Below, one piece after another: positions 51,545 through 60,251 of a DNA stretch of 64,000 bases. Positions within the stretch are counted from its first letter, which is position 1. Each line of letters opens with the position of its first letter. The translations under genes and the position numbers were made by a program. A model generated the notes under the pieces. That model was not told the origin of the DNA. It saw nothing but the letters and a program-made list of their open reading frames with translations, and made no database searches. Location: assembly GCA_964387285.1 (NCBI GenBank), contig CAYLWO010000021.1, positions 1 through 64,000 of the forward strand, in the 5' to 3' direction. The DNA is from Anaerohabitans sp964387285 (lineage in GTDB: Bacteria; Zhuqueibacterota; Zhuqueibacteria; Residuimicrobiales; Residuimicrobiaceae).

Positions 51545-52519
51545 TTAGACCCGGCCAGAGACGGTTAAATACTTTTGCTTTTCTCTGAACCAATCGACAA
51601 ACAGCGGTATCCCTTGATCCACAGAAGTGTTGGGACGATAATCCAATTCTTCCGCTGCACGGGAAATATCCGCACTGGTCACAGCCACGTCGCCGGGTTG
51701 TTCCGGAAGAACCTGCAACTCGGCTTTTTGCTGCAAAGCGGCTTCCAGCAATTCTATAAGATGCCGCAGTTCGGTGGTTTGCGATTCACCGAGATTATAG
51801 ATTTTAAAACCGTTGCAGCGCTCCAGCGCTGCGGTCATGCCCTGCAAAATATCGTCAATAAAAGTATAATCGCGTCGGGAGCGACCGTCGCCGAATACGG
51901 GAACCGGCTTGCCTTCGGCAATCAAACGTGCAAATTTATGTATGGCCATATCCGGACGTTGCCGTGGTCCATATACGGTAAAAAAACGCAGGCAGGTGAC
52001 GGAAATCCCATAAAGATGATGATAAGCGTGACAAATCACCTCGCCCGCTTTTTTGGTGGCCGCGTAAGGAGAAACAGCCGCATCGGTTTGGTCCGATTCA
52101 GAAAACGGGATTTTTTGATTAGCGCCGTAAACCGAGGAAGAGGAGGCGAACAACAGGCGCGCGACGTCAAAATGGCGACAGCACTCCAGGAGGTTGATGG
52201 TGCCGGTCAGATTGACCTGGCTGTACAGTTGCGGCTCAGCCAGAGACGGCCTGACGCCGGCGCGGGCCGCCAGATGAACGACGGCGTCAAATCGGTTTTC
52301 CTCGAAAAGACGCTGCAGCAGCGAGTGATCGAGAATATCACCTTCCTGGAGCGTATACGCATGCAGACCGGCCAATCCGGATATGTTGTCCCGTTTCAGG
52401 GCCGGATTGTAATAATCGTTAAAATTATCCAGAGCGATCACCGTGTGCCCCAGAGTCAACAATCGGGCTGAAAAATGCGACCCGATAAAACCCGCGCCTC
52501 CCGTCACCAAAATCTTCAT
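51545..52519 (-). CDS. UDP-glucuronate 4-epimerase-like SDR
   Basis: A 324-residue extended SDR. The NAD motif is MKILVTGGAGFIGSHFSARL, with VIALDNFNDYYNPALKRDN typical of UDP-hexuronate 4-epimerases. The catalytic S-x-YxxxK set is FASSSSVYG and YAATKKAG. FFTVYGPRQRPDMAIHKFAR is the GalE/CapI-like signature. It probably interconverts UDP-glucuronate and UDP-galacturonate, or a related pair, feeding the polymer. It follows the Wzc-like gene by 15 bases. Confidence 0.88.
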   Translation of the reverse strand: MKILVTGGAGFIGSHFSARLLTLGHTVIALDNFNDYYNPALKRDNISGLAGLHAYTLQEGDILDHSLLQRLFEENRFDAVVHLAARAGVRPSLAEPQLYSQVNLTGTINLLECCRHFDVARLLFASSSSVYGANQKIPFSESDQTDAAVSPYAATKKAGEVICHAYHHLYGISVTCLRFFTVYGPRQRPDMAIHKFARLIAEGKPVPVFGDGRSRRDYTFIDDILQGMTAALERCNGFKIYNLGESQTTELRHLIELLEAALQQKAELQVLPEQPGDVAVTSADISRAAEELDYRPNTSVDQGIPLFVDWFREKQKYLTVSGRV

Positions 52520-52534
52520 GCACCACGTTCCGAT

Positions 52535-54865
52535 TTAATAATGATAATAACTATAGTTCTGCACCAACACCGCCTCTGCGCCGTTGAGTATCGTACCGAT
52601 GAGGTTCACCGGCACGGAATTAAATATCTCCAGCTTGTCTTTCGCCACGTTGCGCTGGGTCTTTCCGGAGCGCACCACCATGGCAACGGCATCCACCTGT
52701 GTGCCGATGACCACGGCATCGGTAGCCGCTTCCAAAGGCGGTGAATCGAACAGGATCAGATCGAATTTCCGCCTCACTTCGTTCAAAAAGCGCTGCATCT
52801 GCAGCGAACCCAGCAACTCGGACGGATTGGGCATCAAAGTTCCGTAACTGATAAAGGACAAATTGGGCACATGGGTTTGTTGCACCGCTTCCGACAGCGT
52901 GACGCTCCCGCTCAGGTAATTGGCCAATCCCGGTTCTTTCTTCATACGAAAGGTGTTGTGCAGCACGCCGCGACGCAAATCCGCATCCACCAGCAGGGTA
53001 TTGGTGCGTTGTTGGGCAAAAATAATCGCCAGATTGCTGGCGGTAAACGATTTGCCTTCCTCCGGTGCGACGCTGGTCAGAACCAGCGTATGAATGCGCT
53101 CCCGTTTTTTGGAAAATAAAATCTGTGTGCGCAAGGCGCGATAGGATTCACCGATGGGCGTGGGCGAATAATCATGGGTCACCAATTGCCGGTCGATATG
53201 CTTGGCTTTTTCAAAATCATGATATTCCGGGATGTCCTTAAAATCCACCACCGGGATGGCGCCCAACACGGGGAGCTTTAAAAAGTTTTCAATGTCGTCC
53301 ACCGTGCGGATGCTTTTATCCATGAAATCAATGCCCGCGGAGATCAGCAAACCCAGAAACAATCCAAGACTGGCGCCTATGGCGATCTTTTTGGTTTTGC
53401 TGACCGTTTCAGAAGTGGGCCGACTGGCCGGATCGAGAATGCTGATCTCTTCCCCTTGCACATTCTCGATCAGGTCGTTCTTTTGCATTTCCTCCAATAT
53501 GGTTGCATAATTGCCCTCGCAGATCTTTTTCTGTCGCTGCAAATCAGCCAGAACGCTCTCATCGCTGGGCAATTGACGTTGACGATTCATCACCGCCGTC
53601 TGTTTTTCACGAGCCTGCTTTTCCTGTTCCACCAATTGCGAACGATATTGCGATGCAAAAGCGATTATTTCGTCCTGCGTTTTTTTTATTTTCTGCTTTT
53701 GCGTTTTATATTCCTTGCTGATTTCACCATAGTTAGCGTCGAGTTTTTTCAAATCCGCGAACTGTTGGCTCAATTGGTTGGATAGCACTTTCAGATAGGT
53801 CTCTTCGCTCATGGGGTTGTAATGGCACAATTCGTTGACGATAAACTGGCGGAATTGTTCCGGGTCTACGCCCGGGTCCGCCGTGTTCAGCTTTTCCAAC
53901 AATCCGGAAATCTGCTCACGATAGATCGGTAATTCACGCATCAGCTTGTTGACGGTGCCCAGCTCTTCGCTGATGTTTTTTTTCTCGTGCTCCAGGGAGA
54001 GAGGGTAACGCTCCTGAAAGATGCGCAAGTTGACTTCTGCCTCTTTGAGCGCTTTCTCCGCAGCGTCTTTTTTCAATTCCAGATTTCTGCGATTGCGGTT
54101 TACATCGCGGTCCTTGAGGCCGATGGATTCCTTTCGATAGATCTCGGCAATGCGATTCAGCCGCGCCGGTAAAGTCTGATAGTCCGTGCCGGTCATGGTG
54201 AGCGTCATCAGACCGCTTTTATTGCTGAAATTGACCGTCACGCTGCTGGTGAGTTGACCGATGGCTTGTTCGAAAGGATTGATCTTAAAGCTCACCTCTT
54301 TTTTCATGGCAACAAAATCAGGACGCAGTCGGAAGGTAAAGCCGTTGACGCTGCGGCTTTGATCCACGACGTCCCAGACGCTGCAACTGTCCAGGGCGTT
54401 TACCATGCCGCGCGGTTCCGTCTGGAACAGAAAAAAACGGCCGCTGTCGTCGATGCGCAACAAATATTTGCCCGGCGTCGGCGTGGTGGTGGTGGAAAAC
54501 TCGGCAAAAATACCATTGTCCCAAACACTGCCGTTCGTATCGGACAGCGAGAGGGCCAAGCCCAATTTCGCGGTCAGCTGTTCATAGAAGGAGCGCGATT
54601 TCATCTCGATCAAACGGTCCAAAGTCATCAGACGTTCGGCGTCCGGATCAAAAGATCGCGCTTGTATAACCAGATTGGTTTTATACTCAGGAACGACTTT
54701 TTGCGCTTGTCGATGGAAAAGATAGGCGAACAGCAACATCAACAACAAGATAAGCCACTTGCGCTGCCAAAAACCCCGCAAAAACTTGACAAAATCGAGT
54801 CCACCGGCTGACGCGTTCGGCGCCGCGTCGAGAGCATCAAAATCATCCGGATATTGATTCATCAT
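52535..54865 (-). CDS. Wzc-like polysaccharide co-polymerase and tyrosine kinase
   Basis: A 776-residue inner-membrane protein. A first helix near residue 37 and a second near 510 enclose a long periplasmic coiled-coil domain (GNVR-like). The cytoplasmic BY-kinase carries Walker A (SVAPEEGKSFTASNLAI), Walker A' (TLLVDADLRRGVL) and Walker B (DLILFDSPPL). The C-terminus ends YSYYHY, a tyrosine cluster that is normally autophosphorylated. It controls chain length and export with the Wza-like protein just before it. The start is ATG right after that gene's stop; a TTG one codon earlier is also possible. Confidence 0.94.
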   Translation of the reverse strand: MMNQYPDDFDALDAAPNASAGGLDFVKFLRGFWQRKWLILLLMLLFAYLFHRQAQKVVPEYKTNLVIQARSFDPDAERLMTLDRLIEMKSRSFYEQLTAKLGLALSLSDTNGSVWDNGIFAEFSTTTTPTPGKYLLRIDDSGRFFLFQTEPRGMVNALDSCSVWDVVDQSRSVNGFTFRLRPDFVAMKKEVSFKINPFEQAIGQLTSSVTVNFSNKSGLMTLTMTGTDYQTLPARLNRIAEIYRKESIGLKDRDVNRNRRNLELKKDAAEKALKEAEVNLRIFQERYPLSLEHEKKNISEELGTVNKLMRELPIYREQISGLLEKLNTADPGVDPEQFRQFIVNELCHYNPMSEETYLKVLSNQLSQQFADLKKLDANYGEISKEYKTQKQKIKKTQDEIIAFASQYRSQLVEQEKQAREKQTAVMNRQRQLPSDESVLADLQRQKKICEGNYATILEEMQKNDLIENVQGEEISILDPASRPTSETVSKTKKIAIGASLGLFLGLLISAGIDFMDKSIRTVDDIENFLKLPVLGAIPVVDFKDIPEYHDFEKAKHIDRQLVTHDYSPTPIGESYRALRTQILFSKKRERIHTLVLTSVAPEEGKSFTASNLAIIFAQQRTNTLLVDADLRRGVLHNTFRMKKEPGLANYLSGSVTLSEAVQQTHVPNLSFISYGTLMPNPSELLGSLQMQRFLNEVRRKFDLILFDSPPLEAATDAVVIGTQVDAVAMVVRSGKTQRNVAKDKLEIFNSVPVNLIGTILNGAEAVLVQNYSYYHY

Positions 54866-54868
54866 CAA

Positions 54869-55555
54869 CTACTTTTTATAATCCAATAAAGTCACATAAA
54901 AGGTCAGCATCGATAGGCCAAAGGTAAAATAACGCATAATGGTGTCCATAGTCAAACGATTGATGCGCGGTGCGATGATGGCGTCGCCGGATTCAATGCC
55001 CAGCTCGGCCAGGGAAACGCCTTCATAATAGGCTTGCTCAAAATCGCGCGAAATCTGTTCGTCCTTGCGTTGAATGTAAACCCCGCGCAGATCATAATTC
55101 TGCATGCCTCCGCCCGTTTTGACCAATTCCCAAAACGAAGAGTTCAGATCGACCCGATAGAGCCCCGGCTTGATGAACGTCCCACGCAGCGTCACGCGTG
55201 CCAAGGGAACAACCGCAACCTTGGGATTCTCGATGAACTGCTTGAATTTGTTCTCCAGTATTTCAGAGATCTCGCGCGTAGTGGAATTGGCGACATGCGT
55301 CTTGCCCAACGAAGCCAGATCGATATTGCCGTCCCCGTCGACCAGCTTGACCGAGTCCTGAAAAAGCACGATGAATTTATGGTCACTCGGTATATAGCCG
55401 CTGTAAATGCGCAATTGCAAAGCATCGCCGCTTTTTACCCGCATCTCCCGTTTCAAAGTCGGCAAGGTCTGGCTGTGCACCAGACTGAGGGTACCTACCC
55501 AACTGCACAGAAAAAAAATCAACAGATAAAAACGCTTACCCCATCCGGGAAGCAT
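54869..55555 (-). CDS. Wza-like polysaccharide export protein
   Basis: A 228-residue exported protein. A signal peptide (to about residue 29) is followed by the polysaccharide-export domain (MRVKSGDALQLRIYSGY, VDGDGNIDLASLGK, FIENPKVAVVPLARVTLRGT). One SLBB-like unit (GLYRVDLNSSFWELVKTGGG) and a C-terminal hydrophobic segment (IMRYFTFGLSMLTFYVTLL) complete it. It lacks a lipobox and is shorter than E. coli Wza (about 380 residues), so the pore may be built differently. The start has GGAGAG upstream. It is read with the Wzc-like gene. Confidence 0.88.
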   Translation of the reverse strand: MLPGWGKRFYLLIFFLCSWVGTLSLVHSQTLPTLKREMRVKSGDALQLRIYSGYIPSDHKFIVLFQDSVKLVDGDGNIDLASLGKTHVANSTTREISEILENKFKQFIENPKVAVVPLARVTLRGTFIKPGLYRVDLNSSFWELVKTGGGMQNYDLRGVYIQRKDEQISRDFEQAYYEGVSLAELGIESGDAIIAPRINRLTMDTIMRYFTFGLSMLTFYVTLLDYKK

Positions 55556-55600
55556 GCATCTCTCCTTTATTCATCACCATTCGAAAAATCGTTCGCTTTT

Positions 55601-56332
55601 TCAACGAGAACGATAAAAACGATACCGCTTGGCTTTGCTGTCCAGACCGATTCGCTTCATCAAGGAACAGAGCTTGAAAAAACCAACCCGTGTGTAACCA
55701 AAGCGCGGCGAATAGAGCTGTTTCTTTATGGTCCAGGCGCCCATCAGCGGATTTTCAGTGACCAATTTTTTAACTTTTTCGGTAAGAGGTAAATCGATTT
55801 CATCCGGTTGTCGCCGTCCACCGACCGGCGCCGGTCTGGACATGGTTTTGATTTCGTTGGCCACCGGCGGAGGAGGAGAAACCATCTCATCCAAAACCGT
55901 ATCCTGCTGCCAGCTTTGATTGCTCTTATAAGCATCCATGCGGACCGTGACCAAGGAGCGCAGATCCACACCCCGGCTGATCTCATAATCGTCAATCGCC
56001 TCTTCCAGCGAATCATAGCTGGCCAGAATGCGATTGAATTCCAGCATTTCAAACACCTCAAAAACATCGGGCGTCATTTGAATGATCTTGAGATCGCCGC
56101 CTTTTTCACGCAGCCCGCGTATTTCACCGACAAAAACTCCCCATCCGGCGCTGCTGACATAATTGACAAATCCCAGATCAACGATAAACTGACAAACCCC
56201 CTCCTCCATGGTTTGCAGCAATAAACGCTGCAATTCCGGCGAGGTGGTTGTATCCACATATCCCCGAACGCGAAACAGGGCAATATCCTGAAAAACACCT
56301 ATGCGGTCAACCGTTATTTCAATACCATCCAT
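55601..56332 (-). CDS. STAS-domain protein with C-terminal HTH-like region
   Basis: A 243-residue protein. Residues 1-110 are a STAS domain of the anti-sigma-factor-antagonist type; the phospho-acceptor Ser is probably S61 in NYVSSAGWGVFVGEI. A Pro-rich linker (SPPPPVANE) leads to about 65 residues (LPLTEKVKKLVTENPLMGAW, then SLMKRIGLDSKAKRYRFYR) that resemble a helix-turn-helix with a basic tail. No partner kinase or sigma factor is in the window. It is the first gene before the Wza-like gene, so a switch controlling the polysaccharide locus is likely. ATG at 56332 is chosen because the STAS fold starts there; the frame is open 13 codons more. Confidence 0.82.
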   Translation of the reverse strand: MDGIEITVDRIGVFQDIALFRVRGYVDTTTSPELQRLLLQTMEEGVCQFIVDLGFVNYVSSAGWGVFVGEIRGLREKGGDLKIIQMTPDVFEVFEMLEFNRILASYDSLEEAIDDYEISRGVDLRSLVTVRMDAYKSNQSWQQDTVLDEMVSPPPPVANEIKTMSRPAPVGGRRQPDEIDLPLTEKVKKLVTENPLMGAWTIKKQLYSPRFGYTRVGFFKLCSLMKRIGLDSKAKRYRFYRSR

Positions 56333-56738
56333 GAATCGCCTGCTCTGCAAACCCCACTTTAGACATGGCAAAATGCCATCACCTGAATAGGCCTAGCCAC
56401 ACCTTTTTCAAAATTGTATATATCGCAAACAGCATGCCAAGCTAATTAGAATCAGCGGGATGGAAAAGTTTTCCGTCTGGATTTTTCGCTAAAGTACGAA
56501 TTTTTCCTATTAATACAATGTACTGTTTTTATTTTAATTAAATATATAAAATTTTGCAGCGGACAAACGAACTCGGCTGAAATTTCAGCTTTATCCGATG
56601 AAACGGAAATTTCATGCCTATCGTCGAGTAGCTCTGTCTAGATGCGAAACATGATGTTTCACTATAGGACACCGGAGGTCAGACTATGGATGCAAAAAAA
56701 TACCCCTGAGCAACAGGGGTTAAGGGATATGGCGCAAG
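56333..56738. other. Regulatory-looking spacer upstream of the polysaccharide locus
   Basis: No gene. It contains an AT-rich part (56390-56560), two copies of the self-complementary GAAATTTC (56579-56586 and 56606-56613), the 15-bp palindrome at 56646-56660 (GAAACAT-G-ATGTTTC), and the terminator of the GlgA-like gene. The promoter of the STAS-led locus must lie here. Confidence 0.55.
56694..56720 (-). terminator. Rho-independent terminator of the GlgA-like gene
   Basis: On the minus strand: ACCCCTG, loop TTGCT, CAGGGGT, then a T-rich tail including seven consecutive T. It starts 18 bases after the stop codon and separates this gene from the STAS-led locus. Confidence 0.88.
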
Positions 56739-58223
56739 CTACTTTTTCTTTTTTATATTTTCTGTCCGCTGCAAGAGTTTAAGGTACTTTTCTGCAGCGC
56801 TTTTCCAGCAAAAATCGATTTTCAACGCTTTCTTGACCATCTTTTGCCAACTTTTATCATCTTGATAGCACTGAACGGCGTTTTTCACCGCCTCATACAC
56901 CGCTTTTTTATCACATTCGTCAAAATAGAAATTCTTGCATTTGCCTTCACCGGATTCGCCCAGTGCTTCCAAAACACAGCCGATTTTATTTACCAGAGGA
57001 ATGGAGCCATAGCGTAAATGAATCATTTGTCGCGCAATCTGTTGTTCGGTGCAATCCGCCATTAACGTCAGATCACATCCGGCGATGAGGCGATGCAGCA
57101 TCGGCTCATCCGGCGCCGTTACAATAGCCAATTGGCCTGGATTGCTTTTGCGAAGTTTTTCCAAACCTCGGCGTTTGCTTGCCTCGTCATTAAAGACCAG
57201 CGCCACGTTGACATGCAATCCCAAAATACGATCCAACACCTCAAAAACCGAATCACCCTGCTTGCCTTCGCTGCCGTCAAAAAACATAGCCAGCAGCGGT
57301 CGGTTCTCCTGAGAAGACAATTCGAGGGTGTTCAACAATTCCTGTTTAACGGTCTGCTTGCCTTTCAGTTGATTGACGCTGTAGGTTTCAGCCAAATGTC
57401 GATCCACCTCCGGATTCCACACCGTATAATCGATGCCGTCCAAAACCTCCGTCACATGCTCTTTTCGCTTTTTCAGCACATCAAAAAGACCGAATGCCAA
57501 TTCCGGTTCTTTCCAAATATGGGTTAAATGGATGGCGTTGCCGGCGCTGATGATGTCGGCGTTCAGCAAACCGGCCTTGAGCAGGTTGGCGCGGTTGTTA
57601 TGCATCAGTTCCTGGTAGGCCACGGCATCTTTGTTCAGACCAGCCTGTTTTAAAATCAGTTCGGGGAACGCGCCCTGGCGTTTAAAATCATGGACAGCCA
57701 GCAGTGAAATGCATTTGGCGAAAAAGGCATCTTCTTGATATTCGTTTTTCAACAACCAGGGTATCAATGCGGTGGTCCAATCGTTGCAGAAAATCAATTG
57801 TGGATCCCAGTGTAAAAGCTTGCTGGTTTCCAGTGCGGCGCGACAAAACAGAATAAAGCGATGGGCATTGTCCGCGGTTTCCTGAGCGGTTTTCGCATCC
57901 AGGGCAAGATCCAATTTATCGAAATAGGGTTTGTAATCAAGGAAATAAACCTGAACTTTTGTTTCAGGCAAAAAAGCGGATTTGGCGTTAACGACATAGC
58001 GCGCGTCGCCCTGCTGGATGGGTATTTCTTTCAAACGAATCACTTCGCGCAGGGTATATTTGCGTTCGCTGATGGTGCCGTATTTCGGCATCATCACGCG
58101 AATATCATGTCCCATTTCAAAAAGCGCCTTGGGCAGAGAGCCGGCAATTTCCGCGATACGACCGTTTTTGACAAAAGGCGCAACTTCCGATGAAAGATAT
58201 AGAATTCTGAGCCGGGTTTTCAT
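56739..58223 (-). CDS. GlgA-like GT5 protein with lost catalytic motifs
   Basis: A 494-residue homologue of glycogen/starch synthase. The N-terminal half is clearly GT5 (RILYLSSEVAPFVKNGRIAE, IRVMMPKYGTISERKYTLRE, FCNDWTTALIPWLLKNEY). Active enzymes have KTGGL here; this protein has K19-N-G-R-I. The C-terminal half keeps HLRYGSIPLV but lacks the Glu-containing EPCGL motif (it has DCTEQQIAR) and the following TGGL (it has IGCVL). It is therefore probably not an active glucan synthase and may bind glucan or regulate. It carries its own terminator. No glgB, glgC or glgP is nearby. Confidence 0.85.
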   Translation of the reverse strand: MKTRLRILYLSSEVAPFVKNGRIAEIAGSLPKALFEMGHDIRVMMPKYGTISERKYTLREVIRLKEIPIQQGDARYVVNAKSAFLPETKVQVYFLDYKPYFDKLDLALDAKTAQETADNAHRFILFCRAALETSKLLHWDPQLIFCNDWTTALIPWLLKNEYQEDAFFAKCISLLAVHDFKRQGAFPELILKQAGLNKDAVAYQELMHNNRANLLKAGLLNADIISAGNAIHLTHIWKEPELAFGLFDVLKKRKEHVTEVLDGIDYTVWNPEVDRHLAETYSVNQLKGKQTVKQELLNTLELSSQENRPLLAMFFDGSEGKQGDSVFEVLDRILGLHVNVALVFNDEASKRRGLEKLRKSNPGQLAIVTAPDEPMLHRLIAGCDLTLMADCTEQQIARQMIHLRYGSIPLVNKIGCVLEALGESGEGKCKNFYFDECDKKAVYEAVKNAVQCYQDDKSWQKMVKKALKIDFCWKSAAEKYLKLLQRTENIKKKK

Positions 58224-58323
58224 GATGGTACAGCCTCGTTAATAAAAAAACGTTCACCTGCCGCGTCGCATTTATTGCGCCATTGGCATTCTATAAGATA
58301 TTAAATTTTATTGACAAAATCAA

Positions 58324-58358
58324 TAAAAAATCGCCCGGGCCATGGCCTCCCGGGCGAT
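58324..58358 (-). terminator. Rho-independent terminator of the TPR lipoprotein gene
   Basis: On the minus strand: ATCGCCCGGG and CCCGGGCGAT form a ten-base stem around a nine-base loop, followed by a T-run. It lies 33 bases after the stop codon. Confidence 0.88.
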
Positions 58359-58391
58359 AACTGGTTCATTTGCTTATTTTACATGATTGGC

Positions 58392-59195
58392 TTACAGACG
58401 GGCGAGGTATTCTTTAGCGCGCTGCAAATATTCGCTGTCCGGATAATTGCTGATCAACTTTTCGAACTCGTTCTTGGCTTTTTCCACATTGCCGATGCGC
58501 AAATAACACAATCCCAATTTCAATTGACTGTCGTCGTATTTATCCGAATCGCTGTAGGTAAATACTTTTTCAAACTCGACAATCGCCTGATTGTAATAAT
58601 TGATGCCGTAATAGCATTCACCGATCCAGTACTGACAATTATCCACCAGAGATTTCTCACCGCCGCTTTCCACCAGCTTGGTGAAAACCGAGATTGCTTG
58701 TCGGTACTTTTTGGCTTCATAAAGACGGCGACCATGGTCGTAGCGTTCTTTGAAACTGGCGCCGGACACCAGAGGTTCTGAACCGCTTTTTTCCGATCTA
58801 TTCAACTGCTCTTGCAAACTGGCAATGCGGCGGTCCCTTTCCGCCAGCTCTGCCTTGAGATCAGCCAGATCGGTATTTTTGTGTTTGACCTCATCGTCCA
58901 GCTGTTGCACGGTGGCCTCCATATTGGCATCCGTTGCAGCAGCAGGGTCCTGGGTCGTGGCATCGCTGGTCCCGGCTTCTTTGGCTTTATTGATGCCCAG
59001 CAAGCGCAACACGTCCTCTTCATCAGAACTTTTCGCAGGTTGCTTTTCTGTTTTGACGCTATCCGGTTGTGATTCCGTATAAAACGCGGCTTCATTGGCA
59101 GCCGGACTCTTTTTGGAACCGGCGCATCCCATCCACACCGACAGACTGATCGCCAGTACGATCAAAAACCAGTGCAAAATCTTGCATGATTTCAT
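58392..59195 (-). CDS. CpoB/YbgF-like TPR lipoprotein
   Basis: A 267-residue envelope protein. The signal LHWFLIVLAISLSVWMGC ends in Cys26, a probable lipidation site. A coiled coil follows at about 95-145 (MEATVQQLDDEVKHKNTDLA, LKAELAERDRRIASLQEQL). Three TPR units follow (FKERYDHGRRLYEAKKYRQA, CQYWIGECYYGINYYNQAIV, QLKLGLCYLRIGNVEKAKNE). CpoB-type proteins couple outer-membrane constriction to peptidoglycan synthesis. Here the neighbours on the upstream side are lgt, rodA and PBP2, so a link to wall growth fits. The start follows GGGAG; the longer frame has no support. Confidence 0.85.
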   Translation of the reverse strand: MKSCKILHWFLIVLAISLSVWMGCAGSKKSPAANEAAFYTESQPDSVKTEKQPAKSSDEEDVLRLLGINKAKEAGTSDATTQDPAAATDANMEATVQQLDDEVKHKNTDLADLKAELAERDRRIASLQEQLNRSEKSGSEPLVSGASFKERYDHGRRLYEAKKYRQAISVFTKLVESGGEKSLVDNCQYWIGECYYGINYYNQAIVEFEKVFTYSDSDKYDDSQLKLGLCYLRIGNVEKAKNEFEKLISNYPDSEYLQRAKEYLARL

Positions 59196-59383
59196 GGTGT
59201 TCTCCCACAGATTATTGGACCGAATTCTAATCTCACCACTAGGAACCAAGCCCCTCACACCTGAAGAGCAGGAAGATGCCGGACAGGAGATGCCAACAGA
59301 GCGCTAAATAGAATAACTTCTTTTATTTTAATATAGTTAAAATATCCAATTTACGCTTAAAAATCAAGAGTTTTTTTATTTTT

Positions 59384-60217
59384 TTAACTCGGTCGCACAG
59401 AATGTGGTCCCGCATCGGCCGCCTTACGACGATTCTTAAATACAAGTCCGATGCCCAGCAATATAAAAATAAAACTGATAGCCTGATTTTGCGAAATGCC
59501 TTTGCCGGCGATCGTCAGCAATACCATCGAGTCTTCATAATAGCGAAAAAAATCTATGGTGAACCGTCCGATGCCGTAGAGGATGAAAAACAGATGCAGT
59601 TGAAATCCGGTATAACGGATTTTTCTTTCTGCGAGCAACATGACTGCAAACATGATCAATCCGTAAAAAGATTGAAAGAGTTGCGTAGGATACAAGGCCA
59701 CATCGCTGTAAAAAGCGCCGGCCGGACTATCATGAGGAAAGATGACGCAGAAGGGTCCGTGCTCACACGGCAAGCCGAAACAACAACCGTTCAAATAACA
59801 CCCCAACCGGGTGATGGCCTCACCTAAAGCAAACATGGGCAAGATTACGTCGGCAAAAGCCAAAAATGGCAGTTTTTTCTTCCATAAATAGATCCAACAG
59901 GTAAGGATCGACAGGATCACGCCGCCCAACATGGTCAATCCGGCTATGCCGATTTGCCCGTTGCTCTGAATGGGACTGATGGCATCCAGCCAGTGGCCGC
60001 GGAACTCATCCAGATGAAAGACGACATACATCAACCTGGAACCGACAATGGCGCTGATGATGATCAACACCGAAACGTCCATGATCTGATTGGGATCGAC
60101 GTTTTTCTTTTTTGCGCGCTGAACCGATAGCCAGATGCCCAGCAGAAACGAAATGGCCAACATAAAGCCATACGAACGAATTTCCAGCGGTCCCAGCTTG
60201 AATAACACAGGGTACAT
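59384..60217 (-). CDS. lgt: Prolipoprotein diacylglyceryl transferase
   Basis: A 277-residue inner-membrane enzyme with seven membrane helices. It adds diacylglycerol from phosphatidylglycerol to the lipobox Cys of prolipoproteins. The conserved pieces are GPLEIRSYGFMLAISFLLGI, AGLTMLGGVILSIL, and the Lgt signature GEAITRLGCYLNGCCFGLPC. The later YPTQLFQSFYGLIMF and IGRFTIDFFRYYED also fit. The start has GGAGAG nine bases upstream; the frame runs 23 codons further without support. It is 34 bases behind rodA in the elongation operon. Confidence 0.95.
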   Translation of the reverse strand: MYPVLFKLGPLEIRSYGFMLAISFLLGIWLSVQRAKKKNVDPNQIMDVSVLIIISAIVGSRLMYVVFHLDEFRGHWLDAISPIQSNGQIGIAGLTMLGGVILSILTCWIYLWKKKLPFLAFADVILPMFALGEAITRLGCYLNGCCFGLPCEHGPFCVIFPHDSPAGAFYSDVALYPTQLFQSFYGLIMFAVMLLAERKIRYTGFQLHLFFILYGIGRFTIDFFRYYEDSMVLLTIAGKGISQNQAISFIFILLGIGLVFKNRRKAADAGPHSVRPS

Positions 60218-60251
60218 AATATCTCTCCATATTAAAATAAATACAGCCGCG

